A stretch of DNA of 64,000 bases. Origin: Sphingobacterium sp. UT-1RO-CII-1. GTDB taxonomy: Bacteria; Bacteroidota; Bacteroidia; Sphingobacteriales; Sphingobacteriaceae. Location: NCBI RefSeq assembly GCF_026711005.1, contig NZ_JAPPVJ010000004.1, forward strand, positions 248,001 through 312,000, in the 5' to 3' direction. The notes under the pieces were generated by a model that saw nothing but the letters and a program-made list of their open reading frames with translations, was not told the DNA's origin and did no database searches. The position numbers and the translations under genes are program-made. Below are positions 8,745 to 16,962 of the stretch, in pieces (the stretch's first letter is position 1; every line of letters begins with the position of its first letter).

Positions 8745-10070
8745 ATGTTAGATAAAAACTATTATCGTATTATTAAGCTAGCGTTTCCTATTGTTTTAGC
8801 TAATGCTTCTGTACCGCTGTTGGGTTTAGCGGATACAGCTGCTATAGGGCATACGGGGTCAGCTGTAGATTTGGGAGCAATAGCATTGTCTTCTTTGGTT
8901 TTTAATTTTGTTTATTGGGGTTTTGGTTTTTTACGGCAAGGGACTACGGGGTTTATTGCACAGTCTGTGGGTGCTAAAGATAAAGATGAAGTCGAGGCTA
9001 TCGTTTTTCGATCTATTCTACTGGGACTTTTAATAGGAGTACTACTCGTGTGTTTGCAGAAAATCATAGGGATTGGAGCTTTACACCTTATGAGTGCGAG
9101 CGATGAAATTAAGATTTTAGTGGAGCAATACTTTTACATCCGTATATGGGGGGCACCGGCAACTTTGATCACTTTTTCTATTCTTGGTACTTTGATTGGA
9201 ATGGGATGGACGAAGGATCTTTTGTTTATTCAGCTCTTTTTAAACGGACTGAATGTTCTGTTAAATATTGTTTTTGTAGTAGGTCTAAATATGGGGGTGG
9301 AGGGTATCGCTCTTGGGACTGTTCTTTCAGAGGTGTTTACGTTGTTTTTAGCTTTGTTTTTACTATTTAAGCGGATGGACTTGAAGAGTCCGCTTCAACG
9401 TTGTAAGGTTCTTTTTAATCGTATCGTAGAAAGGGGAAAGCTAATAGCTTTATTCCGGGTGAATGGTGATATCATGATACGAACGCTTGCATTACTGAGT
9501 GGTTTTGCTTGGTTTGCTAATCAAGGAGCTAAATTTGGAGATGAAGTTTTGGCTGCCAATCATGTGTTATTACAGTTTGTTTCTCTCTCTGCATTTTTTC
9601 TTGATGGATATGCGCATGTCGGGGAGATGTTAACGGGGCAAGCTTATGGTGCACGTAATAAAACATTGTTTTTGCGGGAAGTCAAGCAATCGACAGTTTT
9701 AGCAGGTTTAACTTCTGTTGTCTTAGCGTCAATTATCTGGATGTTCAGTGATGTATTCATTTCTTTGTTAACTGTAGATAAAGAGGTGCGAGCCTTGGCT
9801 TCCCAACATAGCGGGTTTGCCGCAGTATATGTGCTTTTTTCTTTTGTAGCTTTTCAATTGGATGGTGTTTTTATCGGGGTAACCAGAAGTCGTGAAATGA
9901 GAAATGCTACTTTGATAGCTTTATCTGTTTTTATTAGCTCAGGATTGCTATTAACTATTTATTATGGAAATGCGGGGTTGTGGATTGCTTTTATTGGTTA
10001 TGTTATCTGCAGAGCTTTGGCGCTGGGAGCATATTATCCTGCTATTATACGGGATATAACACAGCGATAA
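8745..10070 (+). CDS. MATE-family efflux transporter (DinF-like)
   Basis: 441-residue inner-membrane protein with about twelve hydrophobic helices in two MATE repeats. Recognisable are LAFPIVLANASVPLLGLADT in helix 1 and RQGTTGFIAQSVGAKD near residue 70; the latter pattern is typical of the DinF branch of MATE multidrug/cation antiporters. The frame opens at a TTG at 8718, but the ATG at 8745 gives the usual short cytoplasmic N-terminus (MLDKNYYRIIKLAFP). It stands alone, with 130 bases upstream and 92 downstream. The substrate is unknown. Confidence 0.9.
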   Translation: MLDKNYYRIIKLAFPIVLANASVPLLGLADTAAIGHTGSAVDLGAIALSSLVFNFVYWGFGFLRQGTTGFIAQSVGAKDKDEVEAIVFRSILLGLLIGVLLVCLQKIIGIGALHLMSASDEIKILVEQYFYIRIWGAPATLITFSILGTLIGMGWTKDLLFIQLFLNGLNVLLNIVFVVGLNMGVEGIALGTVLSEVFTLFLALFLLFKRMDLKSPLQRCKVLFNRIVERGKLIALFRVNGDIMIRTLALLSGFAWFANQGAKFGDEVLAANHVLLQFVSLSAFFLDGYAHVGEMLTGQAYGARNKTLFLREVKQSTVLAGLTSVVLASIIWMFSDVFISLLTVDKEVRALASQHSGFAAVYVLFSFVAFQLDGVFIGVTRSREMRNATLIALSVFISSGLLLTIYYGNAGLWIAFIGYVICRALALGAYYPAIIRDITQR

Positions 10071-10162
10071 TTATTTCGTAGTCTATTTGTTTTCACTATT
10101 TTTGTGGTATATTATTGCTGATCTGCTAACGATTTGAATTTGTATCGGTATTATATCTAATT

Positions 10163-10762
10163 ATGATTGAAGCGAGGTTGTTGAAATCACTTGTGATAAG
10201 TGAGGAAGTTGTAGAAGAGTTGTTCAACCTTCATTTTGCCGATCTGTGCCGTTTTTTAGGGTATTATTCACGTGATATACAGCTTGTTGAAGATTGTTTG
10301 CAAGATGTGTTTATTAAGCTATGGGAAGACCGTGCTAAGATTAATATATTTCATGTTAAAACTTATCTTTATCGGGCTGCTAGAAATCGGATATTAAACG
10401 CTTTGCGAAATAGTAAAACTCGGCAAAACCATGAAGAGTTATGGTTCACTGAAGAGATGGATAAAGCTTATGCACGAGAAGTTGTAGACTATGAGCAATT
10501 TTCGTTGTTATACGATGAAGCGGTGTTAAGCTTGCCTGATCGTTGTCGGCTTATTTTTCAAAACTGTAAGGATAATAAGAAAACTTATAAACAAGTTGCT
10601 GATGAACTTAACTTATCGATTAAGACTGTAGAAAATCAGATGTCTATTGCCTATAAAAAAATCACAAGTCATATCGTTGGACGTTACCAAAACGTATATT
10701 CTAAACCTCTTATATTGTTATTTATAGCTTTCTTAGAATCTTGCTGTTTTTTAAATGGTTGA
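10163..10762 (+). CDS. ECF-type RNA polymerase sigma factor (Bacteroidota FecI-like)
   Basis: 199-residue sigma-70 family protein lacking regions 1 and 3. Region 2 (about residues 20-90) includes FADLCRFLGYYSRDIQLVEDCLQDVFIKLWEDR and a YLYRAARNRILN segment. Region 4 (about 120-175) contains LPDRCRLIFQNCKDNKKTYK, with the helix-turn-helix VADELNLSIKTVENQMSIAYKK. A C-terminal hydrophobic tail (LILLFIAFLESCCFL) is common in this subfamily. A fecR-like anti-sigma gene, an STN-SusC and a SusD follow, so it most likely drives transcription of that transporter when substrate is sensed at the outer membrane. Confidence 0.92.
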   Translation: MIEARLLKSLVISEEVVEELFNLHFADLCRFLGYYSRDIQLVEDCLQDVFIKLWEDRAKINIFHVKTYLYRAARNRILNALRNSKTRQNHEELWFTEEMDKAYAREVVDYEQFSLLYDEAVLSLPDRCRLIFQNCKDNKKTYKQVADELNLSIKTVENQMSIAYKKITSHIVGRYQNVYSKPLILLFIAFLESCCFLNG

Positions 10763-10780
10763 TATATAGTGTTTTGTTTT

Positions 10781-10806
10781 GAGTTTTTAAATTAATTTAA
10801 AAACTC
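10781..10806. repeat. perfect 26-base palindrome between sigma factor and fecR
   Basis: GAGTTTTTAAATT is followed directly by its reverse complement, with no spacer. It lies 18 bases after the sigma stop and 49 bases before the fecR start. It could be an attenuator or terminator (a GGGGTTTTTG stretch follows) or an operator that separates sigma expression from the downstream genes. Confidence 0.6.
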
Positions 10807-10855
10807 TTAGGGGTTTTTGTCGTATGATGTGTCTATTGTACATAAACCCGGATAA

Positions 10856-11866
10856 ATGAGTATGGATTATAAACCACCATTAGATTTACTTGTTCGTTAT
10901 CTACAAAAAGAGTGTACGGCTACCGAGTGTAGTTTTGTAGAAGCTTGGCTGTCGGAAGACGAGGGGAATTATCTCTATTTGGAGGGGTTAGAGAAAGAGT
11001 GGGTTCATTTTGATGCTAAGTCTTTAGTTTTAAACAGTCGAGAGCGTAAGCAGGTTTGGCGTGTTATTCGTAGCCATATTCGTCCTGCCGTTACTATGAT
11101 TGAGATGAGTCGTACTCGTTTATGGATATCTGCTTTAGCTATAGCAAGCATTATGTTATTGGTGGGCATTGGTGCAACTTTTTTAGTGGAACGAGAATCC
11201 TGGAGACAAATAGGGGGGCAGCAATTGAGTGTAGTAAAGACAAATACCGGCCAGAAGTCTCATGTTATTTTGCCTGATGGCACAAAAGTTTGGCTTAATT
11301 CGGGGACGAAAATTTCTTATTCGAATAATTTTAATCAGTATAATAGAGAGGTGTTTTTAGAAGGAGAAGCTTTTTTTGATGTTGTTCATTATGAAAACTT
11401 GCCTTTTACTGTAAACACCACGGATATTGATGTAGTCGTTAAAGGGACAGCTTTTGACGTCTCTGCCTATAAGGATGATACTTTTACTGAAGTTTCTTTG
11501 TTAGAAGGTATGGTAGAGGTTTATGGGAAAGATGGAGTACTGGTTAAAGCACTCAAACCAAATGATTTATTGCGATATGATAAGTTGAAGTCCAGTTATG
11601 CCTTGTTACGTGGCGGAAATGCTGAACAGTATAGTACTTGGACAGCTGAAGAGTTAGTTTTTGAAAATGAATCTTTAGCTGTTGTTATAAAGAAAATGGA
11701 GCGTTGGTATGGAGTTAAAATTGATTGGCCTTACGATGGAGTGAAGAAGAATTATACTTTTAGAATAAAAACAGAGAGTTTACGGGAGATTTTACAGTTA
11801 ATAAATGTTATTACTCCAATAGATTATGTTATACAGGGCAGTGATGTTCGTGTGAATTTCCGATGA
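10856..11866 (+). CDS. FecR-family anti-sigma factor
   Basis: 336-residue single-pass inner-membrane protein. A cytoplasmic N-terminal region (residues 1-85) would hold the ECF sigma factor, a helix spans roughly 92-112 (ISALAIASIMLLVGIGATFLV), and the periplasmic part carries the FecR domain with the signature LPDGTKVWLNSGTKISY (about 139-155) and LEGEAFFDV. The C-terminal DUF4974 domain has LVFENESLAVVIKKMERWYGV. The upstream sigma gene and the downstream STN-SusC complete a three-part envelope signalling chain. The ATG at 10856 is the first in frame and gives the normal N-terminus. Confidence 0.93.
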   Translation: MSMDYKPPLDLLVRYLQKECTATECSFVEAWLSEDEGNYLYLEGLEKEWVHFDAKSLVLNSRERKQVWRVIRSHIRPAVTMIEMSRTRLWISALAIASIMLLVGIGATFLVERESWRQIGGQQLSVVKTNTGQKSHVILPDGTKVWLNSGTKISYSNNFNQYNREVFLEGEAFFDVVHYENLPFTVNTTDIDVVVKGTAFDVSAYKDDTFTEVSLLEGMVEVYGKDGVLVKALKPNDLLRYDKLKSSYALLRGGNAEQYSTWTAEELVFENESLAVVIKKMERWYGVKIDWPYDGVKKNYTFRIKTESLREILQLINVITPIDYVIQGSDVRVNFR

Positions 11867-11910
11867 AGTATCTTAATGAATATGAAAAACTAATTATAAA
11901 ATAATTTAAC

Positions 11911-14900
11911 ATGAAAACAAAACCAATTCTAATGAGCTTTTTGCTCTTTAGCCAGACTCTTTTTGCCGTAAGTGCACAGGATTTGGTGAAAGGAGATGGA
12001 AAGGCTACTAATCTTAAGTCGTTAATTGATGTGGTGGAAAAGAAATACGGCTATTCCTTTATGTTTACTAACAATGATATCGATGTGAATACACCAATAT
12101 CGTATAATAGTAATATTGCTGATTTAGATCTTTTTCTGAGGGAGGCATTTGTGCGTAGTGGAGTCTCTTATGAGATATCGGGTAATCATATTCTATTAAA
12201 GAAGCGCGTTTACGTAGATGGTATCCAAGAAAAAAATGCTGTAGGGCGAATTGTGGACGAAGATGGTAAAGCAATGGCAGGGGTTAGTGTTTACGCTAAA
12301 GGCACTCGAAAAGCTGTTATTACTGATCAGTCTGGATATTTTACTATAGAGGTTGACTCTAAGGATATTCTTGAAGTACGTTTCGTTGGTTACTCTCCCC
12401 AAGATGTAGAAGTTGTTAGTGGGGCCAGTTTTGAATTGGCATTATTGCCCAGCAATGAGGAATTAGAAGAGGTGGTTGTTATTGGTTATGGTACGTTAAA
12501 AAAGTCTGACGTGACGGGGGCAATTACAAGTATTGATGCGAAGGAGCTGGCGAAGCGTGTTACGACTAACCCAGCAGAAGCGTTACAGGGTGTTGCAGCA
12601 GGTGTTAACGTACAACAAAATAGTGGTATTGCTGGGGCAGGGGTTCAGGTTAAAATTCGCGGTATTAACACGTTCGGGAGCAATGAACCACTTTACATTA
12701 TTGACGGATTTCCCGGCTCTATCAGCACTGTGAATCCTAATGATATTGCGAGTATGGAAGTATTGAAGGACGGTGCTGCTGCGGCTATTTATGGTTCGGT
12801 GGCAGCTAATGGCGTTGTTATTGTGACAACAAAAGCAGGTAAGGAAGGAAAGATTTTGGTGGATATTAATAGTTTTGCCAATATTACGGAGACCTCAAAG
12901 CGATTAGATGTTCTTGATGCAAAAGGTTATGTGCAAATGCATAAGCAAATGTATGACGAATACAATAAGTACGCTGCGACTCCAATTCCTTTACCATCGT
13001 ACATTAATAATCCTGGAGAGCATAATACCAATTGGCAGGATGAGGTTTTTCGTACCGGTTTAGCAACTGCTAATAGTTTGGCAATCAGAGGTGGTCAGGA
13101 AGATATGCGTTTTTCATTATCGGCGAACTTGAAGAATGATAAAGGAATTGTCATAGCTAATGATTATAAGACTGAGAATGTTAGGATGAAGTTGAATACG
13201 AAGAAGAGTATTTTCACAGTAGAGGGAAATATGGCTTATACGAATTCAAAATATCATGGGCCTAATTTTGATTTGAAAGAAGCTTATATGATTTCTCCTT
13301 TAGTGCCTGTTTATGATGAAGCACAGAAAGGTGGTTATGGTTTAACGAATTGGGGAGGGATTCCAAATAACGTAAACGTTATTGCTTTTGAGGACGCTGT
13401 GACAAGCTGGACAAAAAGACAGGATTTTGTGGGTAATGCTGCGGTTACCGTGGATTTATACAAGGGTTTAACGTTCAAAACCAGTTATGCTTTTAATGGT
13501 GTGAATGGACAACAATATTACCATAACCCGCCTTTTACAGCTGATGAGAAAAATCCTTATGAGTATCCATACTACAGTGAAGAAAGAAGCTATTGGCAGG
13601 AGCAAGTGTTTGATAATTTATTGAATTATCAAGCTGATATTGAGAAACATAGTGTTAATGCGCTTTTAGGGACTTCCTTAAACATGCAGCAGTCAAATTG
13701 GAATGGTGTGGGGGTTGAAGGAAAAAACGTAGTCTATTCGGTAGAGAATGGCGCTTTGGTTACTAAAGAGAGTGCGCAAGGTTTTTTGGATCCTTATTTC
13801 ATGACTATGAATGCTGGAGTAGGTGGTACTTTTTCGGCAAACGGATCTAAGTATGAGTATAATCGTATGTCTTATTTTGGGCGTTTAAATTATGCTTATG
13901 ATAGTCGTTATTTGTTGCAAGTTACAGTACGTCGTGATGGCTCGTCTAAGTTTGGACAGGATAGTCGTTACGGAACCTTTCCTTCTGTAGCGTTAGGCTG
14001 GAATATTGATAGAGAGAGTTTCTTTCCTGATAATAGTTTTGTAAATCAATTAAAGTTAAGAGGTAGTTGGGGTAAGTTGGGAAATGAGGTTGCATTGGGT
14101 TATTATGGACATCAAGCCTTGATTTCTACATATAATAATTTGTGGAGAGGGTATGTGCGTGGAAGCGGTAACCCATGGCCGGGGAGTATAGCGGAAGAAT
14201 TGGAAAATAGAGCATTAAGTTGGGAAACAACGGTTTCCAAAAACGTGGGTGTTGATTTTGGTTTATTCAATAACCAATTAAAAGGTGCTATAAACTATTA
14301 TTCAAATACAACGGAGGATTTGTTGATAACAAAAAGCATCGCGCCCTCTGCTGGAATTAATAACCCTATTTTAAACGTAGGAGAGATCAGAAATAGTGGA
14401 TTCGAGTTAGAGCTTAATTATACTAATCGGGAGAAGCCATTTCAGTATGACATAGGGTTAAACTTATCTACTTTGAAAAACAAGGTAATCAGCTTGGCTA
14501 ATGAAGATCAAATACTTTATGGAGCGGGTTTGAAGTTTGGGACTGAACATTTTGCTAATCAAACTCGTGTTGGATACCCAATCGGTGGATATTTTTTATA
14601 CCAAGCTGATGGTATATTTCAGAATATGGATGAAGTTAATAAGCATGTGGATGCGCATGGTAATTTATTGCAACCCGATGCCAAGCCTGGAGATATTCGT
14701 TTCTTGGATTTAGATGGTAAGGGAGGGATCGATGAGGATGATAAAATATATAGTGGTACTGGTTTGCCGAAGCTTGAGGTAGGATTGAAATTAGGAGCTT
14801 CTTATATGGGTTTTGACTTTTCCGCTTTGCTAAGTAGTGGTTGGGGGCATAAGTTATACAATGGGAATCGCTATTTCTTTGAGGCAATGAGTTCAGGTTC

Positions 14901-15261
14901 AAATTTTTTGACTAGCTCTTTAAATGCATGGACAGAAAATAATCGTAATACAGACGTTCCAAGAGCAGTTTTGCAGGATGCGAATGGGAATAGTCGTGAA
15001 TCGACACGTTTTTTAGAATCAGGCGATTTTATTCGCTTGAGACAAATACAGATAGGTTATAGCTTACCCAAGAATGCATTAGGAGCTATCCGTTCGGAAA
15101 ATTTACGCTTCTATGTTAGTGGACAGAACCTTTTTACATGGACTAAATATAATGGTATCGATCCTGAGTTTGCATCGTCAGGTGTGTTAAGCCCTGGAGT
15201 AGATCGGTATATATTTCCATTTACGAAGTCGTATTCATTGGGATTACAATTTACATTCTGA
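11911..15261 (+). CDS. SusC/RagA-family TonB-dependent transporter with STN domain
   Basis: 1116-residue outer-membrane transporter. The signal peptide ends near AVSAQ, followed by an STN domain (about residues 30-98, LKSLIDVVEKKYGYSFMF), a carboxypeptidase-regulatory-like domain (about 108-178), the box VVVIGYGTLKKSDVTGAI, the plug with GINTFGSNEPLYIIDGFPG and AAIYGSVAANGVVIVTTK, and a barrel ending in SLGLQFTF. The STN domain plus the adjacent FecR and ECF sigma genes indicate that substrate binding feeds back on expression. The susD partner lies 38 bases downstream. The substrate is not deducible, since no degradative enzyme is linked. Confidence 0.94.
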   Translation: MKTKPILMSFLLFSQTLFAVSAQDLVKGDGKATNLKSLIDVVEKKYGYSFMFTNNDIDVNTPISYNSNIADLDLFLREAFVRSGVSYEISGNHILLKKRVYVDGIQEKNAVGRIVDEDGKAMAGVSVYAKGTRKAVITDQSGYFTIEVDSKDILEVRFVGYSPQDVEVVSGASFELALLPSNEELEEVVVIGYGTLKKSDVTGAITSIDAKELAKRVTTNPAEALQGVAAGVNVQQNSGIAGAGVQVKIRGINTFGSNEPLYIIDGFPGSISTVNPNDIASMEVLKDGAAAAIYGSVAANGVVIVTTKAGKEGKILVDINSFANITETSKRLDVLDAKGYVQMHKQMYDEYNKYAATPIPLPSYINNPGEHNTNWQDEVFRTGLATANSLAIRGGQEDMRFSLSANLKNDKGIVIANDYKTENVRMKLNTKKSIFTVEGNMAYTNSKYHGPNFDLKEAYMISPLVPVYDEAQKGGYGLTNWGGIPNNVNVIAFEDAVTSWTKRQDFVGNAAVTVDLYKGLTFKTSYAFNGVNGQQYYHNPPFTADEKNPYEYPYYSEERSYWQEQVFDNLLNYQADIEKHSVNALLGTSLNMQQSNWNGVGVEGKNVVYSVENGALVTKESAQGFLDPYFMTMNAGVGGTFSANGSKYEYNRMSYFGRLNYAYDSRYLLQVTVRRDGSSKFGQDSRYGTFPSVALGWNIDRESFFPDNSFVNQLKLRGSWGKLGNEVALGYYGHQALISTYNNLWRGYVRGSGNPWPGSIAEELENRALSWETTVSKNVGVDFGLFNNQLKGAINYYSNTTEDLLITKSIAPSAGINNPILNVGEIRNSGFELELNYTNREKPFQYDIGLNLSTLKNKVISLANEDQILYGAGLKFGTEHFANQTRVGYPIGGYFLYQADGIFQNMDEVNKHVDAHGNLLQPDAKPGDIRFLDLDGKGGIDEDDKIYSGTGLPKLEVGLKLGASYMGFDFSALLSSGWGHKLYNGNRYFFEAMSSGSNFLTSSLNAWTENNRNTDVPRAVLQDANGNSRESTRFLESGDFIRLRQIQIGYSLPKNALGAIRSENLRFYVSGQNLFTWTKYNGIDPEFASSGVLSPGVDRYIFPFTKSYSLGLQFTF

Positions 15262-15299
15262 TTAAAAAAGGTATAGTGTGTATTTTAAAAGCTTACAAA

Positions 15300-16820
15300 A
15301 TGAAAACAAAAATATTATATAAAATAGTTATTGGTCTATCTCTTTCTTTTGGTGTATTATCTTGTAGTGATAAGTTAGATTTAATGGCACCGGATCGATT
15401 GACAAGTAGTAATTTTTGGCGGAATGCTTCCGACGCTGAGGCTGGTTTAGCATCTGTGTACTCTAAACTTGAGGTGGCTATCGATACTTGGGAGTTTGCA
15501 GAAGTTAAGTTTCCCGTGGAAGCTTATCGTGAGGATATTTGTGAAATTGGTGCGGATGCGTTGAACTATCAAACATGGGTAGAGCTCTATAATTTTACTT
15601 ATACAAATGGGAATAGCCAGTTTAGTACGTATTGGCGTAATTATTATCAGGGAATCTCTTATGCAAATCAGGTAATAGAGAAGGTGCCAGGTATTGATAT
15701 GGATGCTAAGCAGCGTTCAATGATTGTGGCTGAAGCTAAATTTCTACGGGCTTATTATCATATGAAGTTGTTGTTGAATTGGGAGAAGATTATTATTCGT
15801 GATAGTTATATTACCGGAGAAGATCAGATTAATAAAGAGTTATCAGAGCGTGTAGTAACTTGGGACTTTATTGTTAAGGATTTGGAGGATGCCGTTATTG
15901 ACTTAGAGCTAAAGCATTCAGCAACAAATGTAGGCAGAGCGAGTAAAGGAGCTGGATATGCTTATTTAGGTTATGTTTATTTGACTCGCGCTTATGAGGA
16001 ATCTGCTCGAAAAGAAGAAATGCTGGATAAAGCAGAGAAAGCATTGCGCAATGTGACGGGATACAGCTTAGAAAATGATTTTATTTCTATGTTTGATGGA
16101 ACGAATAGTAATAGTCAAGAATCGATTTTTGAGCTTCAGTTTACTGAAAATACAGCTAATGGAGCTAGTTACCGGACAGCATTGCATAAATGGATTTCGA
16201 CGTGGGAGTTGGATGGTTGGGACGAAATTTTGCCTAGTAAGATGTTGATAGCAGAGTTTAAGAAGGAAGGTAAGGTTTCGACTACAGGGCGCTATGACTC
16301 AAGGTTATATCATACATTGTTCTTAGAGGATCCTTATTTTAACGATCCATCTACTCCTAGGATTTACGGCTATACTTACGATGAATGGTTTAGTAATGGA
16401 TCTGAACGTTCAAGTTTTCGTAAGTATCTGCCAGCTACTATTGAAGATTTATATAAATCGCGTACGGCTATAAATTTGCCATTGATGCGCTATGCTGATG
16501 TATTGTTGCTGTTGGCAGAGACTTTGAACGAGCAGGGTAAAACAGGGGATGCTATTCCATTAATTAATGAGGTGCGTAAACGTGCTGATATGCCAAGTTT
16601 ACCTTTAGGTTTGAATAAACAAGAGGTTCGTGAACGTATCGAACATGAACGGATTGTTGAGTTTCCACTTGAAAATACGAGATTTTATGATTTACGTAGA
16701 TGGGGGAAAACGAAAGAAGCTCTTCATGCTATAGGTCGTACGGGCTTTGACCCACAGAAGCATAATTTCTACCCTATTCCTTTGGTAGAGGTGATGTCTA
16801 ATGATAAATTGTCACAATAA
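15300..16820 (+). CDS. SusD/RagB-family substrate-binding lipoprotein
   Basis: 506-residue surface lipoprotein paired with the preceding SusC. The ATG at 15300 gives a good lipoprotein signal (MKTKILYKIVIGLSLSFG, lipobox VLSC). An in-frame GTG at 15276 would place eight extra residues ahead of it and is less likely. SusD hallmarks are SSNFWRNASDAEAGLASVYS at the N-terminus, IVAEAKFLRAYYHMKLL near 150, LPLMRYADVLLLLAETLNE near 400, and RERIEHERIVEFPLENTRFYDLRRWGK near the C-terminus. A strong terminator follows. Confidence 0.93.
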   Translation: MKTKILYKIVIGLSLSFGVLSCSDKLDLMAPDRLTSSNFWRNASDAEAGLASVYSKLEVAIDTWEFAEVKFPVEAYREDICEIGADALNYQTWVELYNFTYTNGNSQFSTYWRNYYQGISYANQVIEKVPGIDMDAKQRSMIVAEAKFLRAYYHMKLLLNWEKIIIRDSYITGEDQINKELSERVVTWDFIVKDLEDAVIDLELKHSATNVGRASKGAGYAYLGYVYLTRAYEESARKEEMLDKAEKALRNVTGYSLENDFISMFDGTNSNSQESIFELQFTENTANGASYRTALHKWISTWELDGWDEILPSKMLIAEFKKEGKVSTTGRYDSRLYHTLFLEDPYFNDPSTPRIYGYTYDEWFSNGSERSSFRKYLPATIEDLYKSRTAINLPLMRYADVLLLLAETLNEQGKTGDAIPLINEVRKRADMPSLPLGLNKQEVRERIEHERIVEFPLENTRFYDLRRWGKTKEALHAIGRTGFDPQKHNFYPIPLVEVMSNDKLSQ

Positions 16821-16840
16821 TATATTACGTTATATACATA

Positions 16841-16884
16841 AATAAAATCAGGGGATACTCGTGCGAGGATCCCCTGATTTTATT
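16841..16884 (+). terminator. strong intrinsic terminator after second susD
   Basis: Perfect 16-bp inverted repeat (16841-16856 with 16869-16884) whose 12-base loop can add four more pairs (CTCG/CGAG). The stem ends in GATTTTATT. It insulates dnaX from the SusCD operon. Confidence 0.85.
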
Positions 16885-16933
16885 GAAACTTGTTTGGAAT
16901 GGTCTAGTTTTTCTATGTAAAGAATAATTGCTG

Positions 16934-16941
16934 TAGTTTTG
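16934..16941 (+). promoter_or_regulatory. candidate -7 box (TAGTTTTG) of dnaX
   Basis: Fits TAnnTTTG and lies 21 bases upstream of the ATG at 16963. It overlaps the in-frame TTG at 16939, which argues that the longer open frame is not used and that the ATG at 16963 is the start. Confidence 0.5.
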
Positions 16942-16962
16942 CAAAATGTGTATCTTCGTGCA

